Source: Bacteroidaceae bacterium (lineage in GTDB: Bacteria > Bacteroidota > Bacteroidia > Bacteroidales > Bacteroidaceae). From it: 35,475 nt of DNA. The notes beneath the pieces were generated by a model. The model was not told the origin of the DNA. It did not search any database and saw only the letters and a program-made list of their open reading frames with translations. Positions 16,876 through 25,641 of the stretch are shown here, in pieces (position 1 is the stretch's first letter; every line of letters begins with the position of its first letter). Where the stretch lies: contig CAAGGT010000311.1 in the NCBI GenBank assembly GCA_900769465.1, forward strand, positions 1 to 35,475. Direction: 5' to 3'. Both the position numbers and the translations under genes were made by a program.

Positions 16876-16893
16876 GATTTCATTTCTGAAATC
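16876..16893. promoter_or_regulatory. 7-4-7 palindrome at the rubrerythrin transcription start (possible operator)
   Basis: GATTTCA (16876-16882), TTTC, TGAAATC (16887-16893) is a perfect 7-bp inverted repeat. It lies 5 bp downstream of the -7 box, so it covers the predicted +1 site, a place where repressor binding would block transcription. The regulator is unknown. Confidence 0.45.
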
Positions 16894-16897
16894 ATTG

Positions 16898-16928
16898 CAA
16901 ATATATAACTGTTTTACATTTTACACAA
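16898..16928 (-). promoter_or_regulatory. Promoter of rubrerythrin
   Basis: Minus strand TTG (16928-16926), 20 bp, TATATTTG (16905-16898). This is an exact TAnnTTTG -7 box at standard spacing. The leader to the ATG at 16827 is about 65 nt and AT-rich. Confidence 0.7.
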
Positions 16929-17071
16929 GTTTTCAGGTAATTATTTTTACTTTTTTGTGTTAAAAAATGCAAAAGGCAAATATTGGACACCATAACCCCA
17001 ACCGAGACGCACCGGTATCAGCCGGTGAAAGGTTAAAATTAGACAGAGTTATAAAAAGAATCTGCAATTAT
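16929..17071. other. Central part of the 328-bp divergent intergenic region
   Basis: The gap 16828-17155 holds two back-to-back promoters and otherwise no gene. The middle contains one small GC-rich hairpin, CACCGG (17010-17015) and CCGGTG (17022-17027) with a 6-nt loop, flanked by AACC and GGTT. It lies about 45 bp upstream of the fasciclin -33 box and could be an operator. No open frame of note is present. Confidence 0.5.
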
Positions 17072-17102
17072 TTTGCCATTATAAAATAAAGATATAAATT
17101 TG
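17072..17102 (+). promoter_or_regulatory. Consensus promoter of the fasciclin lipoprotein gene
   Basis: TTTG (17072-17075), exactly 19 bp, TAAATTTG (17095-17102). Both boxes match the Bacteroidetes primary sigma consensus perfectly. The predicted leader is about 45 nt, ending in an A/T-rich stretch before the ATG at 17156. Confidence 0.8.
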
Positions 17103-17155
17103 GGGGATTAATGCAAACTACATTTTAGAAGATAATCAATTAAACATAACCCAGT

Positions 17156-19393
17156 ATGAAAAAGTCCTTTGGAACAAAAATCAAAGCCTGCGCATTGAGT
17201 GCCTTGACGGTCCTTATGGCCGGCACATTCACAGGTTGCGTAGAGGAGATTGAAGAGAGCAACCGCTTCACCTTTACCGGTGAGCTGATTGCCGACCACT
17301 TAAAGAAGCACGACAAATACAAGAACTTCCGTTACATTCTTGACAAGGCAAAGATTGGCAAGAAAGCAGGTAGCATGCTCACCACCCTGTCTACATACGG
17401 TTCATACACCTGCTTCGCACCAACCAACGAAGCTATCGACAAGTACATTGAGGAGAAGTACAACGAATACCTTGAAAGCGTTGAGCTGAACAAACTTGAC
17501 CCCACAGTGAAGATTGTGAACACCGGTATCACCTCTCCCGAACTGGAGGACCTGAGCGACAGTATGGCTACAGTCATTGCCAAGAACCACATTCTTGAGC
17601 AGGGTTTCTCAACCATTGAAGTCGGTAACGGAGCATTCCCAAAGAAGACAATGAACCGCCGCAGCGTGATGCTCGGCTGGGAAAACGACTCATTGGGTTT
17701 CCCGGTTGCCACAATTGACGGAATTGAGATTGAAGAGCAAAACATTGAAACCGAGAACGGATATATACACTCACTCAAGGGCACACTCGCACCATCGGAC
17801 CAGCCAACATCGGCCCTATTGGCTTCACAGCCAGCTTTCACGCTGTTCAGCGAAGCATTGACAGCAACAGGTTTCGATGAATATCTTGAGCAATACGAAA
17901 TTGACCCGAATTACGACGGCCTTGCACAAGTTGGTCCTCCATTCAAGACACAGGGCAATCAGGAGCCACCATACCCCGAGGCTTACAATAAGGGATTCAC
18001 TCTGCTTGTCGAGACCGACGAACTCCTCGCCGACCCCAACAAGAATTCATTGGGCCTCTCAATCCAATCTGTCAGTGACCTTGAATGGTTCGCCGCAAAC
18101 TGGTATGGCACCATTACCGACAAAGACAACCGCACATTTGACTACAAGGGCGATTACACCAACCCAAGAAACCCGCTCTATAAGTTCATCGCCTACCACA
18201 TTGTAGACCGCAAGTTGCTCTACAAGTCGGGTAACGGACCTGGCGGATTCATCATGGAGGGTTTCCAGACAATCAGCGAGGGCGAGATAGACAAAGGCAA
18301 GTTCGATTCAGAGGAGAACATGCCAACATCATTTGACCGTTACGACTACTTTGAGACCGCACTCCCTTACACTTCAATTAAGGTAACCAAGCCTTTCTCG
18401 AACAACACTACCGAATATGTACGTTACGGCGGTGAGAGCGGCTACCTGAAGGATGAGCTTGTTGTCAACTACGCACAGGAGATGGGAACACGTTGCATAA
18501 CACCGGCTATGAGCCACCACATAAACGTAGTCATAGAGAATGAGTCTACAACAAGGACACGTCCGGGACTTGAAGATTTCCAGCCACAGGCTGTCAACGG
18601 TATGATATACACCATTGACAAAATCCTCGTCTACAACGAGAACGAAATGGCCGGCAACATTCTTGACGAGCGCATGCGTTGGGACGTTTTATCACTGTTC
18701 CCCGAGTTGACCAACAACGATGTCCGTTGGGTTCCACAGGACGGCAAATACACACTCTCATACATCCCCGAGAACTATTGCGGACGTTTGAGACACAACA
18801 ACACCGACACCCACATCTACTATCTGAGACCATACAATGCAGGTTTGGGAACAAGCGGTAACGGTTATGCCAACTATCAGGGCGACGAGATGCTCGTAAC
18901 CGGCAAGTACGACTTTGAGTACCGTATCCCATACGTTCCTGCAGGTTCATACGAGATACGTTTCGGTTTCTCAACATCCGATGCGCGTGGTGTGGCACAG
19001 TTCTATTTCAACAACCAGATTTGCGGTATTCCATTGGATATGCGTAACAGCAACCAGGAATTCATGGGCTGGTTCGAGGAGAGCGAGGTTGAAGACGACA
19101 ACCGCAAGAGCGACAAATCAATGCGCAACCGTGGTTTCATGAAGGCACCGGCAAGCATCTTTGGCGACGGCGGCGGAACCCTGGGCATCAAGAACATGCG
19201 CTACGCAGAATCCGCATTCCGCAGAATTATAGGTACATACGAACTTGAATACGGCAAGGACTACTGGTTGCGTTTCAAGGACGTTACCGAGGGAGGTACA
19301 GATGAGAAACCGAATGAATTCAACCAGGACTACCTGGAGATTGTTCCTGTAGGAATCATCAACAACCCTGCAAAACCAGAGGATATCTATTAA
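17156..19393 (+). CDS. Fasciclin (FAS1)-domain lipoprotein, 745 aa
   Basis: An outer-membrane-type lipoprotein: signal peptide with lipobox TFTGC, lipidated Cys28, followed by acidic residues (VEEIEES), the pattern linked to surface export in Bacteroidetes. The first FAS1 domain covers about 35-220 (LTTLSTYGSYTCFAPTNEAI, VIAKNHIL). A second, more divergent one covers about 225-400 (ASQPAFTLFSEALTATGFDEY; LYKFIAYHIVDRKLLY). The region from about 500 onward is a different beta-rich module (YNAGLGTSGNGYANY; FEYRIPYVPAGSYEIRFGFST; YGKDYWLRFKDV), possibly carbohydrate binding. Homologous fasciclin lipoproteins often sit beside SusC/SusD pairs, but none is found here; the gene stands alone, with its own promoter and terminator. 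Ligand and role are unknown; adhesion or glycan binding is the family expectation. Confidence 0.85.
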   Translation: MKKSFGTKIKACALSALTVLMAGTFTGCVEEIEESNRFTFTGELIADHLKKHDKYKNFRYILDKAKIGKKAGSMLTTLSTYGSYTCFAPTNEAIDKYIEEKYNEYLESVELNKLDPTVKIVNTGITSPELEDLSDSMATVIAKNHILEQGFSTIEVGNGAFPKKTMNRRSVMLGWENDSLGFPVATIDGIEIEEQNIETENGYIHSLKGTLAPSDQPTSALLASQPAFTLFSEALTATGFDEYLEQYEIDPNYDGLAQVGPPFKTQGNQEPPYPEAYNKGFTLLVETDELLADPNKNSLGLSIQSVSDLEWFAANWYGTITDKDNRTFDYKGDYTNPRNPLYKFIAYHIVDRKLLYKSGNGPGGFIMEGFQTISEGEIDKGKFDSEENMPTSFDRYDYFETALPYTSIKVTKPFSNNTTEYVRYGGESGYLKDELVVNYAQEMGTRCITPAMSHHINVVIENESTTRTRPGLEDFQPQAVNGMIYTIDKILVYNENEMAGNILDERMRWDVLSLFPELTNNDVRWVPQDGKYTLSYIPENYCGRLRHNNTDTHIYYLRPYNAGLGTSGNGYANYQGDEMLVTGKYDFEYRIPYVPAGSYEIRFGFSTSDARGVAQFYFNNQICGIPLDMRNSNQEFMGWFEESEVEDDNRKSDKSMRNRGFMKAPASIFGDGGGTLGIKNMRYAESAFRRIIGTYELEYGKDYWLRFKDVTEGGTDEKPNEFNQDYLEIVPVGIINNPAKPEDIY

Positions 19394-19413
19394 CACACAC
19401 CAGCCTTACATAA

Positions 19414-19451
19414 AAAAAACGATTACAATCATCCGGTTGTAATCGTTTTTT
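19414..19451 (+). terminator. Terminator of the fasciclin gene
   Basis: Perfect 15-bp inverted repeat AAAAAACGATTACAA (19414-19428) and TTGTAATCGTTTTTT (19437-19451), 8-nt loop, starting 21 bp past the stop. The T-run is built into the right arm. Confidence 0.85.
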
Positions 19452-19493
19452 ATACATACATACCGGCAATACATTGCAATTAAGTCCCAATTA

Positions 19494-19526
19494 CATTGCA
19501 ACAGTTGGAATAAATACATATTTTTG
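19494..19526 (+). promoter_or_regulatory. Promoter of nadE
   Basis: ATTG (19494-19497), 21 bp, TATTTTTG (19519-19526), an exact TAnnTTTG box. The start codon at 19589 follows about 62 bp later. GCAAGAAAAGA lies just upstream of the ATG. Confidence 0.65.
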
Positions 19527-19588
19527 CAACAGATGTGCTGTATTATATATAATAAGGTATAGCAAGAAAAGATAAAAACACTCAGAAT

Positions 19589-21496
19589 ATGGAATACGGA
19601 TTTGTAAAAGTAGCGGCAGCGACGCCAGCAATCACAGTTGCCGACTGCAGCCAGAACGCACAGGGCATCATAGAATTGGCCACAGAGCTTGAGAAAAAAG
19701 GAGCAGAACTCATCCTCTTTCCCGAACTCTCCCTCACATCGCGTAGTTGCGGCGACCTTTTCACACAGCCCTACTTCATCAGCGCATGTAACAAAGCCAT
19801 CAACCACATTGCAAAGAATACAGCCGGAAACAATGCAGTAATTGTATTCGGAGCTCCCGTAGAATTCCGTAACTCGCTATACAACTGCGCCATCGTAATG
19901 CACAGAGGGAAAATCATCGGCATAGTACCCAAAAGACATCTCGACAACAAGAGTGGAGAGAAACGATGGTTTACAAACGCCGAAAGCCTTCCCAACGACT
20001 CCAATGTCACAATCTGCGGCCAGGAATCAACGTTTGCAAAGAACAGCATCTTCAGCACCGGAGCATACAGCTTTGGCATAGAAATAGGTTGCGAGTCTGC
20101 ATCCCCCTGCGCACCGGGAGCCGAGCTTGCCGCTGCCGGCGCACAAATCATCCTGAACCCCACAGCCGAGTACGCTGTTGCAGGAACACACAAACACACA
20201 CAACGCCACATCGCAGAACAGAGCAACAGATACAAAAGCGCATACATATACGCAGGCACAGGATGGGGCGAATCAACAAGCACCGCAACCCACCCCGGCT
20301 ATTGTGTAATTGCCGAGACTGGAGAAATAATCACCGACTGCAAATGCCACACCACTGAGGCGCATTACGTAATCACAGAGATCGACACCGAAAAGTGCAT
20401 GAAGGAGCGCAAGGGTAACGACGGCTTTACATCACCATGCGAGAAAAGAGAAATCCACATTCCTCAAGCCACAAACAGCAACTGCAAACTCACACGAAAA
20501 TTCAGTACCCTGCCATTCATACCACAAGAATACACCATTGAGGAGTATTGCACCGAAGTGTTGGAGATACAGGTCTCGGCACTTGCCAAACGTCTTGTAC
20601 ACACAAATGCCAAAACGTGCGTAATAGGCATTTCAGGAGGCTTGGACTCTACCCTGGCCCTGCTTGTCACAGCCGAAGCATGTGACATTATAGGCAAACC
20701 ACGCCATTGTATAACAGCTGTGACAATGCCGGGATTCGGCACAAGTGACCGCACATACAACAACGCGATGACACTGATGCAGACACTTGGAACAACTGTA
20801 AGGGAGATATCCATCAAAGATGCCTGCATACAACACTTCAAGGACATTGAACACGACATCAACTTACACGATGTAACATACGAAAACGCACAGGCAAGAG
20901 AGCGCACGCAAATTCTCATGGACATAGCAAACCAGGAGAATGGCATAGTAATAGGCACAGGAGACCTCTCCGAGCTTGCTCTCGGCTGGGCAACATACAA
21001 CGGCGACCAAATGAGCATGTACAGCGTAAACGCATCGGTACCCAAGACACTCATGCAACATATGGTACGCAACATAGCCAATAACGCAAAGAACGAAAAG
21101 GTCAAGCATACCCTGCTCGACATTGTAGACACCCCTATTTCACCGGAACTCACCCCCACCGACAACAACGGCAACATCAAACAGAAGACCGAAGATCTTG
21201 TGGGGCCATACGAACTGCACGACTTCTTTATCTACCACTTTATCCGTTACGGCTTCGCACCCGAGAAAATACACACAATGGCAAGAGCCGCTTTCGAGGG
21301 AACATACGACAGTGCAACAATCAAGAGGTGGCTCACCACATTCGTGCGCAGGTTCTTCACACAGCAATTCAAGCGTGCCGCATCGCCCGACGGGCCACAG
21401 GCCACCTGCTGCAGCCTCAACCCGCAAAACGGATGGGTAATGACATCCGACACCTGTTGCAGAGTCTGGATTGAGAATTGCGAGAAAATCAGTTGA
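19589..21496 (+). CDS. nadE: Glutamine-dependent NAD+ synthetase, 635 aa
   Basis: Makes NAD+ from deamido-NAD+, ATP and glutamine, the last step of NAD synthesis. The N-terminal nitrilase-type glutaminase has Glu46 (LFPELSLTSRSCGD), Lys115 (GIVPKRHL) and a candidate nucleophile Cys168 in GIEIGCES. The usual sequence is EICED, so the Cys context here is unusual, and Cys174 is a second candidate. The C-terminal ATP-pyrophosphatase domain has the PP-loop SGGLDS (349-354), the later GTGDLSELALGWATYNGDQ and SVNASVPKTL. A C-terminal helical tail (GTYDSATIKRWL...FFTQQFKRAASPDGP) matches long glutamine-dependent enzymes. The length of 635 aa is normal. The 3' end is 116 bp before the clpB start, with an inverted repeat between. 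The regulation of nadE is not evident. Confidence 0.95.
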   Translation: MEYGFVKVAAATPAITVADCSQNAQGIIELATELEKKGAELILFPELSLTSRSCGDLFTQPYFISACNKAINHIAKNTAGNNAVIVFGAPVEFRNSLYNCAIVMHRGKIIGIVPKRHLDNKSGEKRWFTNAESLPNDSNVTICGQESTFAKNSIFSTGAYSFGIEIGCESASPCAPGAELAAAGAQIILNPTAEYAVAGTHKHTQRHIAEQSNRYKSAYIYAGTGWGESTSTATHPGYCVIAETGEIITDCKCHTTEAHYVITEIDTEKCMKERKGNDGFTSPCEKREIHIPQATNSNCKLTRKFSTLPFIPQEYTIEEYCTEVLEIQVSALAKRLVHTNAKTCVIGISGGLDSTLALLVTAEACDIIGKPRHCITAVTMPGFGTSDRTYNNAMTLMQTLGTTVREISIKDACIQHFKDIEHDINLHDVTYENAQARERTQILMDIANQENGIVIGTGDLSELALGWATYNGDQMSMYSVNASVPKTLMQHMVRNIANNAKNEKVKHTLLDIVDTPISPELTPTDNNGNIKQKTEDLVGPYELHDFFIYHFIRYGFAPEKIHTMARAAFEGTYDSATIKRWLTTFVRRFFTQQFKRAASPDGPQATCCSLNPQNGWVMTSDTCCRVWIENCEKIS

Positions 21497-21521
21497 AACA
21501 CCAAACCAGAAAAGCATTTCA

Positions 21522-21556
21522 CTGACATTTTGACTCACAGACAGTCAAAATGTCAG
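21522..21556. promoter_or_regulatory. Perfect 14-bp inverted repeat upstream of clpB (possible heat-shock operator or leader hairpin)
   Basis: CTGACATTTTGACT (21522-21535) and AGTCAAAATGTCAG (21543-21556), 7-nt spacer. It is not followed by a T-run, so it is a poor terminator. It lies 56 bp before the preferred clpB ATG. The arms do not match the CIRCE (TTAGCACTC) or HAIR (CTTGAGT) heat-shock operators. Confidence 0.6.
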
Positions 21557-21612
21557 CGCAAACATCATTGGTCCGATATTTGTTCTACATCTTGCGAAAG
21601 GAGATTACAAAT

Positions 21613-24201
21613 ATGGATTTCAACAAATTTACAATCAAAGCCCAAGAGGCAATCCAAGAGGCTGTCAACCTTGTACAGCAACAAGGGCAGCAAGTCATTG
21701 AACCGTTACACATAGCAAGCGGCATCCTAAAGTGCAGCGAGCAGATAGCATCGTTCCTGCTACAGAAAGCCGGAGCCAACCTTGAAAATATAAAATCACA
21801 AATCGACAGCACGATACGCACACTCCCCAAAGTGAGCGGCGGCACCCCCTACCTGAGCCGTGAAAGCAACCAGGTGATAACCAAAGCACAAGACAAAGCC
21901 AAGCAGATGGGCGACGAATTCGTTTCGGTAGAGCCTTTATTGCTGGCATTGCTTGAGGTCAACACCCCCGCAGCAAACATACTCAAAGAGAACGGAGTGA
22001 CAAAGAGCGGACTCGAGAAAGCAATATCCGAACTGCGACAAGGCTCAAAGGTAAAATCACAATCGGCCGAAGAGAGCTACCAGGCGTTGAGTAAATATGC
22101 CATAAACCTGAACGAAGCAGCAAGAGAGGGCAAGCTGGACCCCGTAATAGGACGCGATGACGAAATCCGCCGCATACTACAGATATTGAGTCGCCGCACA
22201 AAGAACAACCCCATCCTCATTGGAGAACCGGGAACCGGAAAGACAGCCATAGTAGAAGGGCTGGCCCACCGCATTGTGCGAGGTGATGTACCCGACAATC
22301 TACGCGACAAACAAGTCTACTCACTCGACATGGGCGCACTCATTGCCGGTGCCAAATACAAAGGAGAGTTCGAGGAACGACTGAAAGCCGTAATTGGTGA
22401 AGTTACAAAATCCGATGGGCAGATAATCCTGTTCATAGACGAGATACACACCCTGGTGGGAGCCGGCAAGAGCGACGGTGCAATGGATGCCGCCAACATT
22501 TTGAAACCGGCCCTTGCACGTGGCGAACTGCGCTCGATAGGTGCAACAACACTCGACGAATACCAGAAGTACTTTGAAAAGGACAAGGCACTTGAACGCC
22601 GATTCCAGACAGTGATGGTGAATGAGCCCGACAAGATGAGCAGCATATCGATACTGCGCGGACTGAAGGAGCGTTACGAAAGTCACCACAAGGTACGCAT
22701 ACAGGACGATGCCATAATTGCAGCCGTAACATTGAGCGACCGTTACATAACGGAACGTTTCCTGCCCGACAAAGCCATAGACCTCATTGACGAAGCCGCA
22801 TCCAAGCTACGCATGGAGCGCAATTCACTACCCGAGGAGCTCGACGAAATTGAGCGCCACATCAAACAGCTCGAAATAGAGCGCGAGGCTATAAAGCGCG
22901 AGAAGGATGAGAGCAAACTTGCACAGTTAAGCAAAGAGATATCGGCACTGAAGGAACAGGAGAGCAACAAACGCGCCAAATGGCAACAGGAAAAAGAGTT
23001 GGCCGACAGCATACAGAACGCCAAGCACGAAATAGAAGAACTCAAGTTCGAGGCCGAGAGGGCTGAACGCGAGGGTGACTACGGGCGGGTTGCCGAGATA
23101 CGGTATGGCCGAATCACAAAGCTCGAGGAGGAGATTGCCTCCACACAGACGGCTCTGCGCAATGCCCAAGGAACAAACGCAATGATAAAGGAAGAGGTCA
23201 CAGCCGAGGACATTGCCGACATCGTATCGCGCTGGACAGGCATCCCCGTTAGCAAGATGCTTGAGAGCGAGCGCCAAAAGCTTCTCAATCTCGAGGAAGA
23301 ACTACACAAGAGCGTAATCGGACAGGAGGAGGCTATACAGGCCGTAAGCGATGCCGTACGCCGCAGCCGTGCAGGCTTACAAGACCCAAAACGCCCCATC
23401 GGCTCATTCATATTCCTGGGAACGACAGGCGTAGGAAAGACCGAACTGGCAAAGGCTCTCGCAACCTATCTCTTCAATGACGAGGCACTGATGACAAGAA
23501 TAGACATGAGCGAATACCAGGAGAAATACTCCGTCTCCCGTCTCATTGGAGCACCTCCGGGATATGTGGGATATGACGAGGGCGGACAGCTCACCGAGGC
23601 TGTACGCCGCAAGCCCTATTCAGTAGTGCTGTTTGATGAAATCGAAAAGGCACACCCCGACGTGTTCAACATCCTGTTGCAGGTTCTTGATGACGGAAGG
23701 CTAACCGACAACAAAGGCCGCACGGTAAACTTCAAGAACACCATAATAATAATGACCAGCAACCTGGGCAGCAGCTACATACAAGAGCAGTTCGAGAAGA
23801 TGAATGCAGACAACCGCGAACACATCATCGAGGAAACAAAAGAGAAGATAATGGAGATGCTCAAGAAAACCATACGCCCGGAGTTTCTGAACCGCATAGA
23901 CGAAACCATAATGTTCACCCCATTGGACAAAGAGGAGATTGGACAAATCGTCAGGTTGCAGATTGCTTCCGTCGGTGCAATGCTCAAAGAGAACGACATC
24001 ACGCTAGAGGTGAGTGACAATGCCATACAATTCATTGCACAGGCAGGCTTTGACCCGGAATTCGGAGCGCGTCCCATTAAGCGCGCCATACAACGCTATC
24101 TGCTCAACGACCTCTCAAAGCAGTTACTGGCAGGAGCCATTGACAAAAGCAGGCCCATAAAGGTAGATACACAAGAAAGAATGCTCACATTCAGCAACTG
24201 A
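21613..24201 (+). CDS. clpB: ATP-dependent disaggregase ClpB, 862 aa
   Basis: Hexameric AAA+ chaperone that pulls polypeptides out of aggregates with DnaK. The N-domain begins MDFNKFTIKAQEAIQEAV. The first AAA module has Walker A GEPGTGKT and Walker B ILFIDEIH. A coiled-coil middle domain follows, rich in E, K and R (ERHIKQLEIEREAIKREKDE). The second module has Walker A GTTGVGKTELAK and VLFDEIEKAHPDV. The C-terminal domain includes PEFGARPIKRAIQRYL. The reading frame is open back to an ATG at 21550, but that start falls inside the inverted repeat and adds 21 residues foreign to the family. GGAG at 21599-21604 sits at good distance from the ATG at 21613, which gives the normal N-terminus and length. 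It ends before a bidirectional terminator. Confidence 0.97.
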   Translation: MDFNKFTIKAQEAIQEAVNLVQQQGQQVIEPLHIASGILKCSEQIASFLLQKAGANLENIKSQIDSTIRTLPKVSGGTPYLSRESNQVITKAQDKAKQMGDEFVSVEPLLLALLEVNTPAANILKENGVTKSGLEKAISELRQGSKVKSQSAEESYQALSKYAINLNEAAREGKLDPVIGRDDEIRRILQILSRRTKNNPILIGEPGTGKTAIVEGLAHRIVRGDVPDNLRDKQVYSLDMGALIAGAKYKGEFEERLKAVIGEVTKSDGQIILFIDEIHTLVGAGKSDGAMDAANILKPALARGELRSIGATTLDEYQKYFEKDKALERRFQTVMVNEPDKMSSISILRGLKERYESHHKVRIQDDAIIAAVTLSDRYITERFLPDKAIDLIDEAASKLRMERNSLPEELDEIERHIKQLEIEREAIKREKDESKLAQLSKEISALKEQESNKRAKWQQEKELADSIQNAKHEIEELKFEAERAEREGDYGRVAEIRYGRITKLEEEIASTQTALRNAQGTNAMIKEEVTAEDIADIVSRWTGIPVSKMLESERQKLLNLEEELHKSVIGQEEAIQAVSDAVRRSRAGLQDPKRPIGSFIFLGTTGVGKTELAKALATYLFNDEALMTRIDMSEYQEKYSVSRLIGAPPGYVGYDEGGQLTEAVRRKPYSVVLFDEIEKAHPDVFNILLQVLDDGRLTDNKGRTVNFKNTIIIMTSNLGSSYIQEQFEKMNADNREHIIEETKEKIMEMLKKTIRPEFLNRIDETIMFTPLDKEEIGQIVRLQIASVGAMLKENDITLEVSDNAIQFIAQAGFDPEFGARPIKRAIQRYLLNDLSKQLLAGAIDKSRPIKVDTQERMLTFSN

Positions 24202-24204
24202 CAG

Positions 24205-24246
24205 AACAACAAGGGCAAGCAACCACAGTTGCTTGCCCTTGTTGTT
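24205..24246. terminator. Bidirectional terminator between clpB and the DUF4923 gene
   Basis: Perfect 19-bp stem AACAACAAGGGCAAGCAAC (24205-24223) and its complement (24228-24246), CACA loop. The flanking genes converge. T-runs are modest on both sides (TTGTTGTT and its mirror). Confidence 0.8.
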
Positions 24247-24263
24247 ACAATATAACCTCGGAA

Positions 24264-25070
24264 TCACTTGAACAGGTTGCTCAAGCCTTTAGTTATCTTC
24301 TCCGATGCAGAACCGGTTGAGGTGCTGCTTGAAGTTGTGGATGAAGAACTTGTAGAGACATTTGTCTGGCTTGCCGAAGTTTCTCGGGTCAACTTTGCGC
24401 CGAGCATCATACCATCATAATTCTTCAACAAAGAACCTATTGCGCCAACAGTCTGTGTCACAGACTGGAGATCCTGCTGCTGCACACTTGAACCATCTTT
24501 AGATAGAGAAGATGCAATATTCTTTATCAAAGCAAGCAATTTGTCGGCCTTGAATACAATGTTCAGGTTCCGCAACTCATAGGCAACATATGTCTTCACA
24601 GGTACTTTATCGTACACAAACGAGAAAGTGATGATCTTTTCGCTTGGGTTAAGCTCATACTTTGCAGGCAAATCACGATTACCGACCCTGATTGTACAAG
24701 AACCGTCATTCACAAAAGTAAAGGAACATCCTCCTTTTGAAATGCCAAGCTTCGACAACATATCATCAAGTTTAGATTCAATGCTACCGGTCACCAAAGA
24801 GCCACCTATATTTGAAAGAGCTTTCTCACTTTCAAGCACGCACGCAACTCCTTCATACTCCCAAGTACCTTCCAATGCAGCATTCGACAATGTCAAGGAA
24901 TTTCCCAAAAGTGCGCCCAACACGTTTGTCACAGCACTGCCGGTATTAGTTGAAGATACCCCGCTGGCAACCTCGCCGGCAGCCTTGCCCAAAACATCTT
25001 TCAACGACTGGGCCGATGCGCCTGCTGCAACAGCAAGCATCAAAATCAAAGATAAAAAAGTCTTTTTCAT
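24264..25070 (-). CDS. DUF4923-type exported protein, 268 aa
   Basis: Residues 1-20 form a cleavable signal peptide (KKTFLSLILMLAVAAGASAQ). The body begins SLKDVLGKAAGEVASGV; a central beta-rich part resembles a lipocalin-like fold (LEGTWEYEGVACVLES; CSFTFVNDGSCTIRVGNRDLPAKYEL; TFSFVYDKVPVKTYVAYEL). The C-terminus is a Ser/Thr-rich low-complexity stretch of about 20 residues followed by a short helix (KITKGLSNLF). This pattern fits the Bacteroidales family DUF4923, whose function is unknown; the family name is from memory and not searched. It lies 18 bp downstream of the DUF5606 gene and is probably co-transcribed with it. There is no lipobox; a periplasmic location is inferred. Confidence 0.8.
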   Translation of the reverse strand: MKKTFLSLILMLAVAAGASAQSLKDVLGKAAGEVASGVSSTNTGSAVTNVLGALLGNSLTLSNAALEGTWEYEGVACVLESEKALSNIGGSLVTGSIESKLDDMLSKLGISKGGCSFTFVNDGSCTIRVGNRDLPAKYELNPSEKIITFSFVYDKVPVKTYVAYELRNLNIVFKADKLLALIKNIASSLSKDGSSVQQQDLQSVTQTVGAIGSLLKNYDGMMLGAKLTRETSASQTNVSTSSSSTTSSSTSTGSASEKITKGLSNLFK

Positions 25071-25088
25071 AGTTTCATCAATTATCCG

Positions 25089-25517
25089 TTATTCTGCAGT
25101 TTCTGCATTCTCCTGTTCCTCGGCCACAAAATCAACCACACCATTCGCAACAAGGATATTGTACCAGCCGAACATCTTCTTTATGTGTGTCAGGTAAACA
25201 CGCTCGCGGTCATAATCGGGGATAATGGATTCAAAATACTCCACCAATTCTTCGGGGGTAGCCATCTTCAAATCAAACGGCAACACACCATTCTCCTTTT
25301 CATAAATCTTTGCAAATACATTTCTCAAGGGGAGTTCCTCGGTATCGGTGTAGATGGCAATGTCATCAAGCATCACAACCTGGTCACTGTTATACACAGG
25401 CACACGCTTCTTTGATGCATCAACACACTCCACAATAAACATATTACGTCCGTGCGACAACAGACGGTAGAGACCCGGTTTACCCGAAATTGTCAAAACT
25501 GTTTCAAACATATTCAT
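25089..25517 (-). CDS. DUF5606-type protein, 142 aa
   Basis: A small cytoplasmic protein conserved in Bacteroidales next to coaE, nusB and clpB. The N-terminal part FETVLTISGKPGLYRLLSHG reads as a small SH3-like beta-barrel. The C-terminal half is helical, with PEELVEYFESIIPDYDRERVY and HIKKMFGWYNIL, and the tail is acidic (EEQENAETAE). No catalytic motif is visible; function is unknown and the DUF assignment is by recollection. The start may be Met1 (25517) or Met3 (25511). A consensus-like promoter lies at 25559-25589, between it and coaE, so it can be expressed separately from the nusB-coaE unit. Confidence 0.8.
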   Translation of the reverse strand: MNMFETVLTISGKPGLYRLLSHGRNMFIVECVDASKKRVPVYNSDQVVMLDDIAIYTDTEELPLRNVFAKIYEKENGVLPFDLKMATPEELVEYFESIIPDYDRERVYLTHIKKMFGWYNILVANGVVDFVAEEQENAETAE

Positions 25518-25558
25518 ATATCAATTTGTTTTTATATTGTTGTTACTTAAAATATGCG

Positions 25559-25589
25559 CTAAGATACGGAGTGATTTTCTTTTTACAAA
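25559..25589 (-). promoter_or_regulatory. Promoter of the DUF5606-DUF4923 pair
   Basis: Minus strand TTTG (25589-25586), exactly 19 bp, TATCTTAG (25566-25559), which matches TAnnTTTG in seven of eight positions. The leader to the start codon is about 35 nt. Confidence 0.65.
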
Positions 25590-25641
25590 ATTTTATACAT
25601 TTTTTAATATTCACAATCCGCTACACAAGTGCCCCACCCCA

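Noticed and set aside
21550..21612. Upstream ATG extending ClpB by 21 residues
   Set aside because: It lies inside the 14-bp inverted repeat, lacks a ribosome binding site, and the added residues do not resemble the ClpB N-domain; the ATG at 21613 has GGAG upstream.
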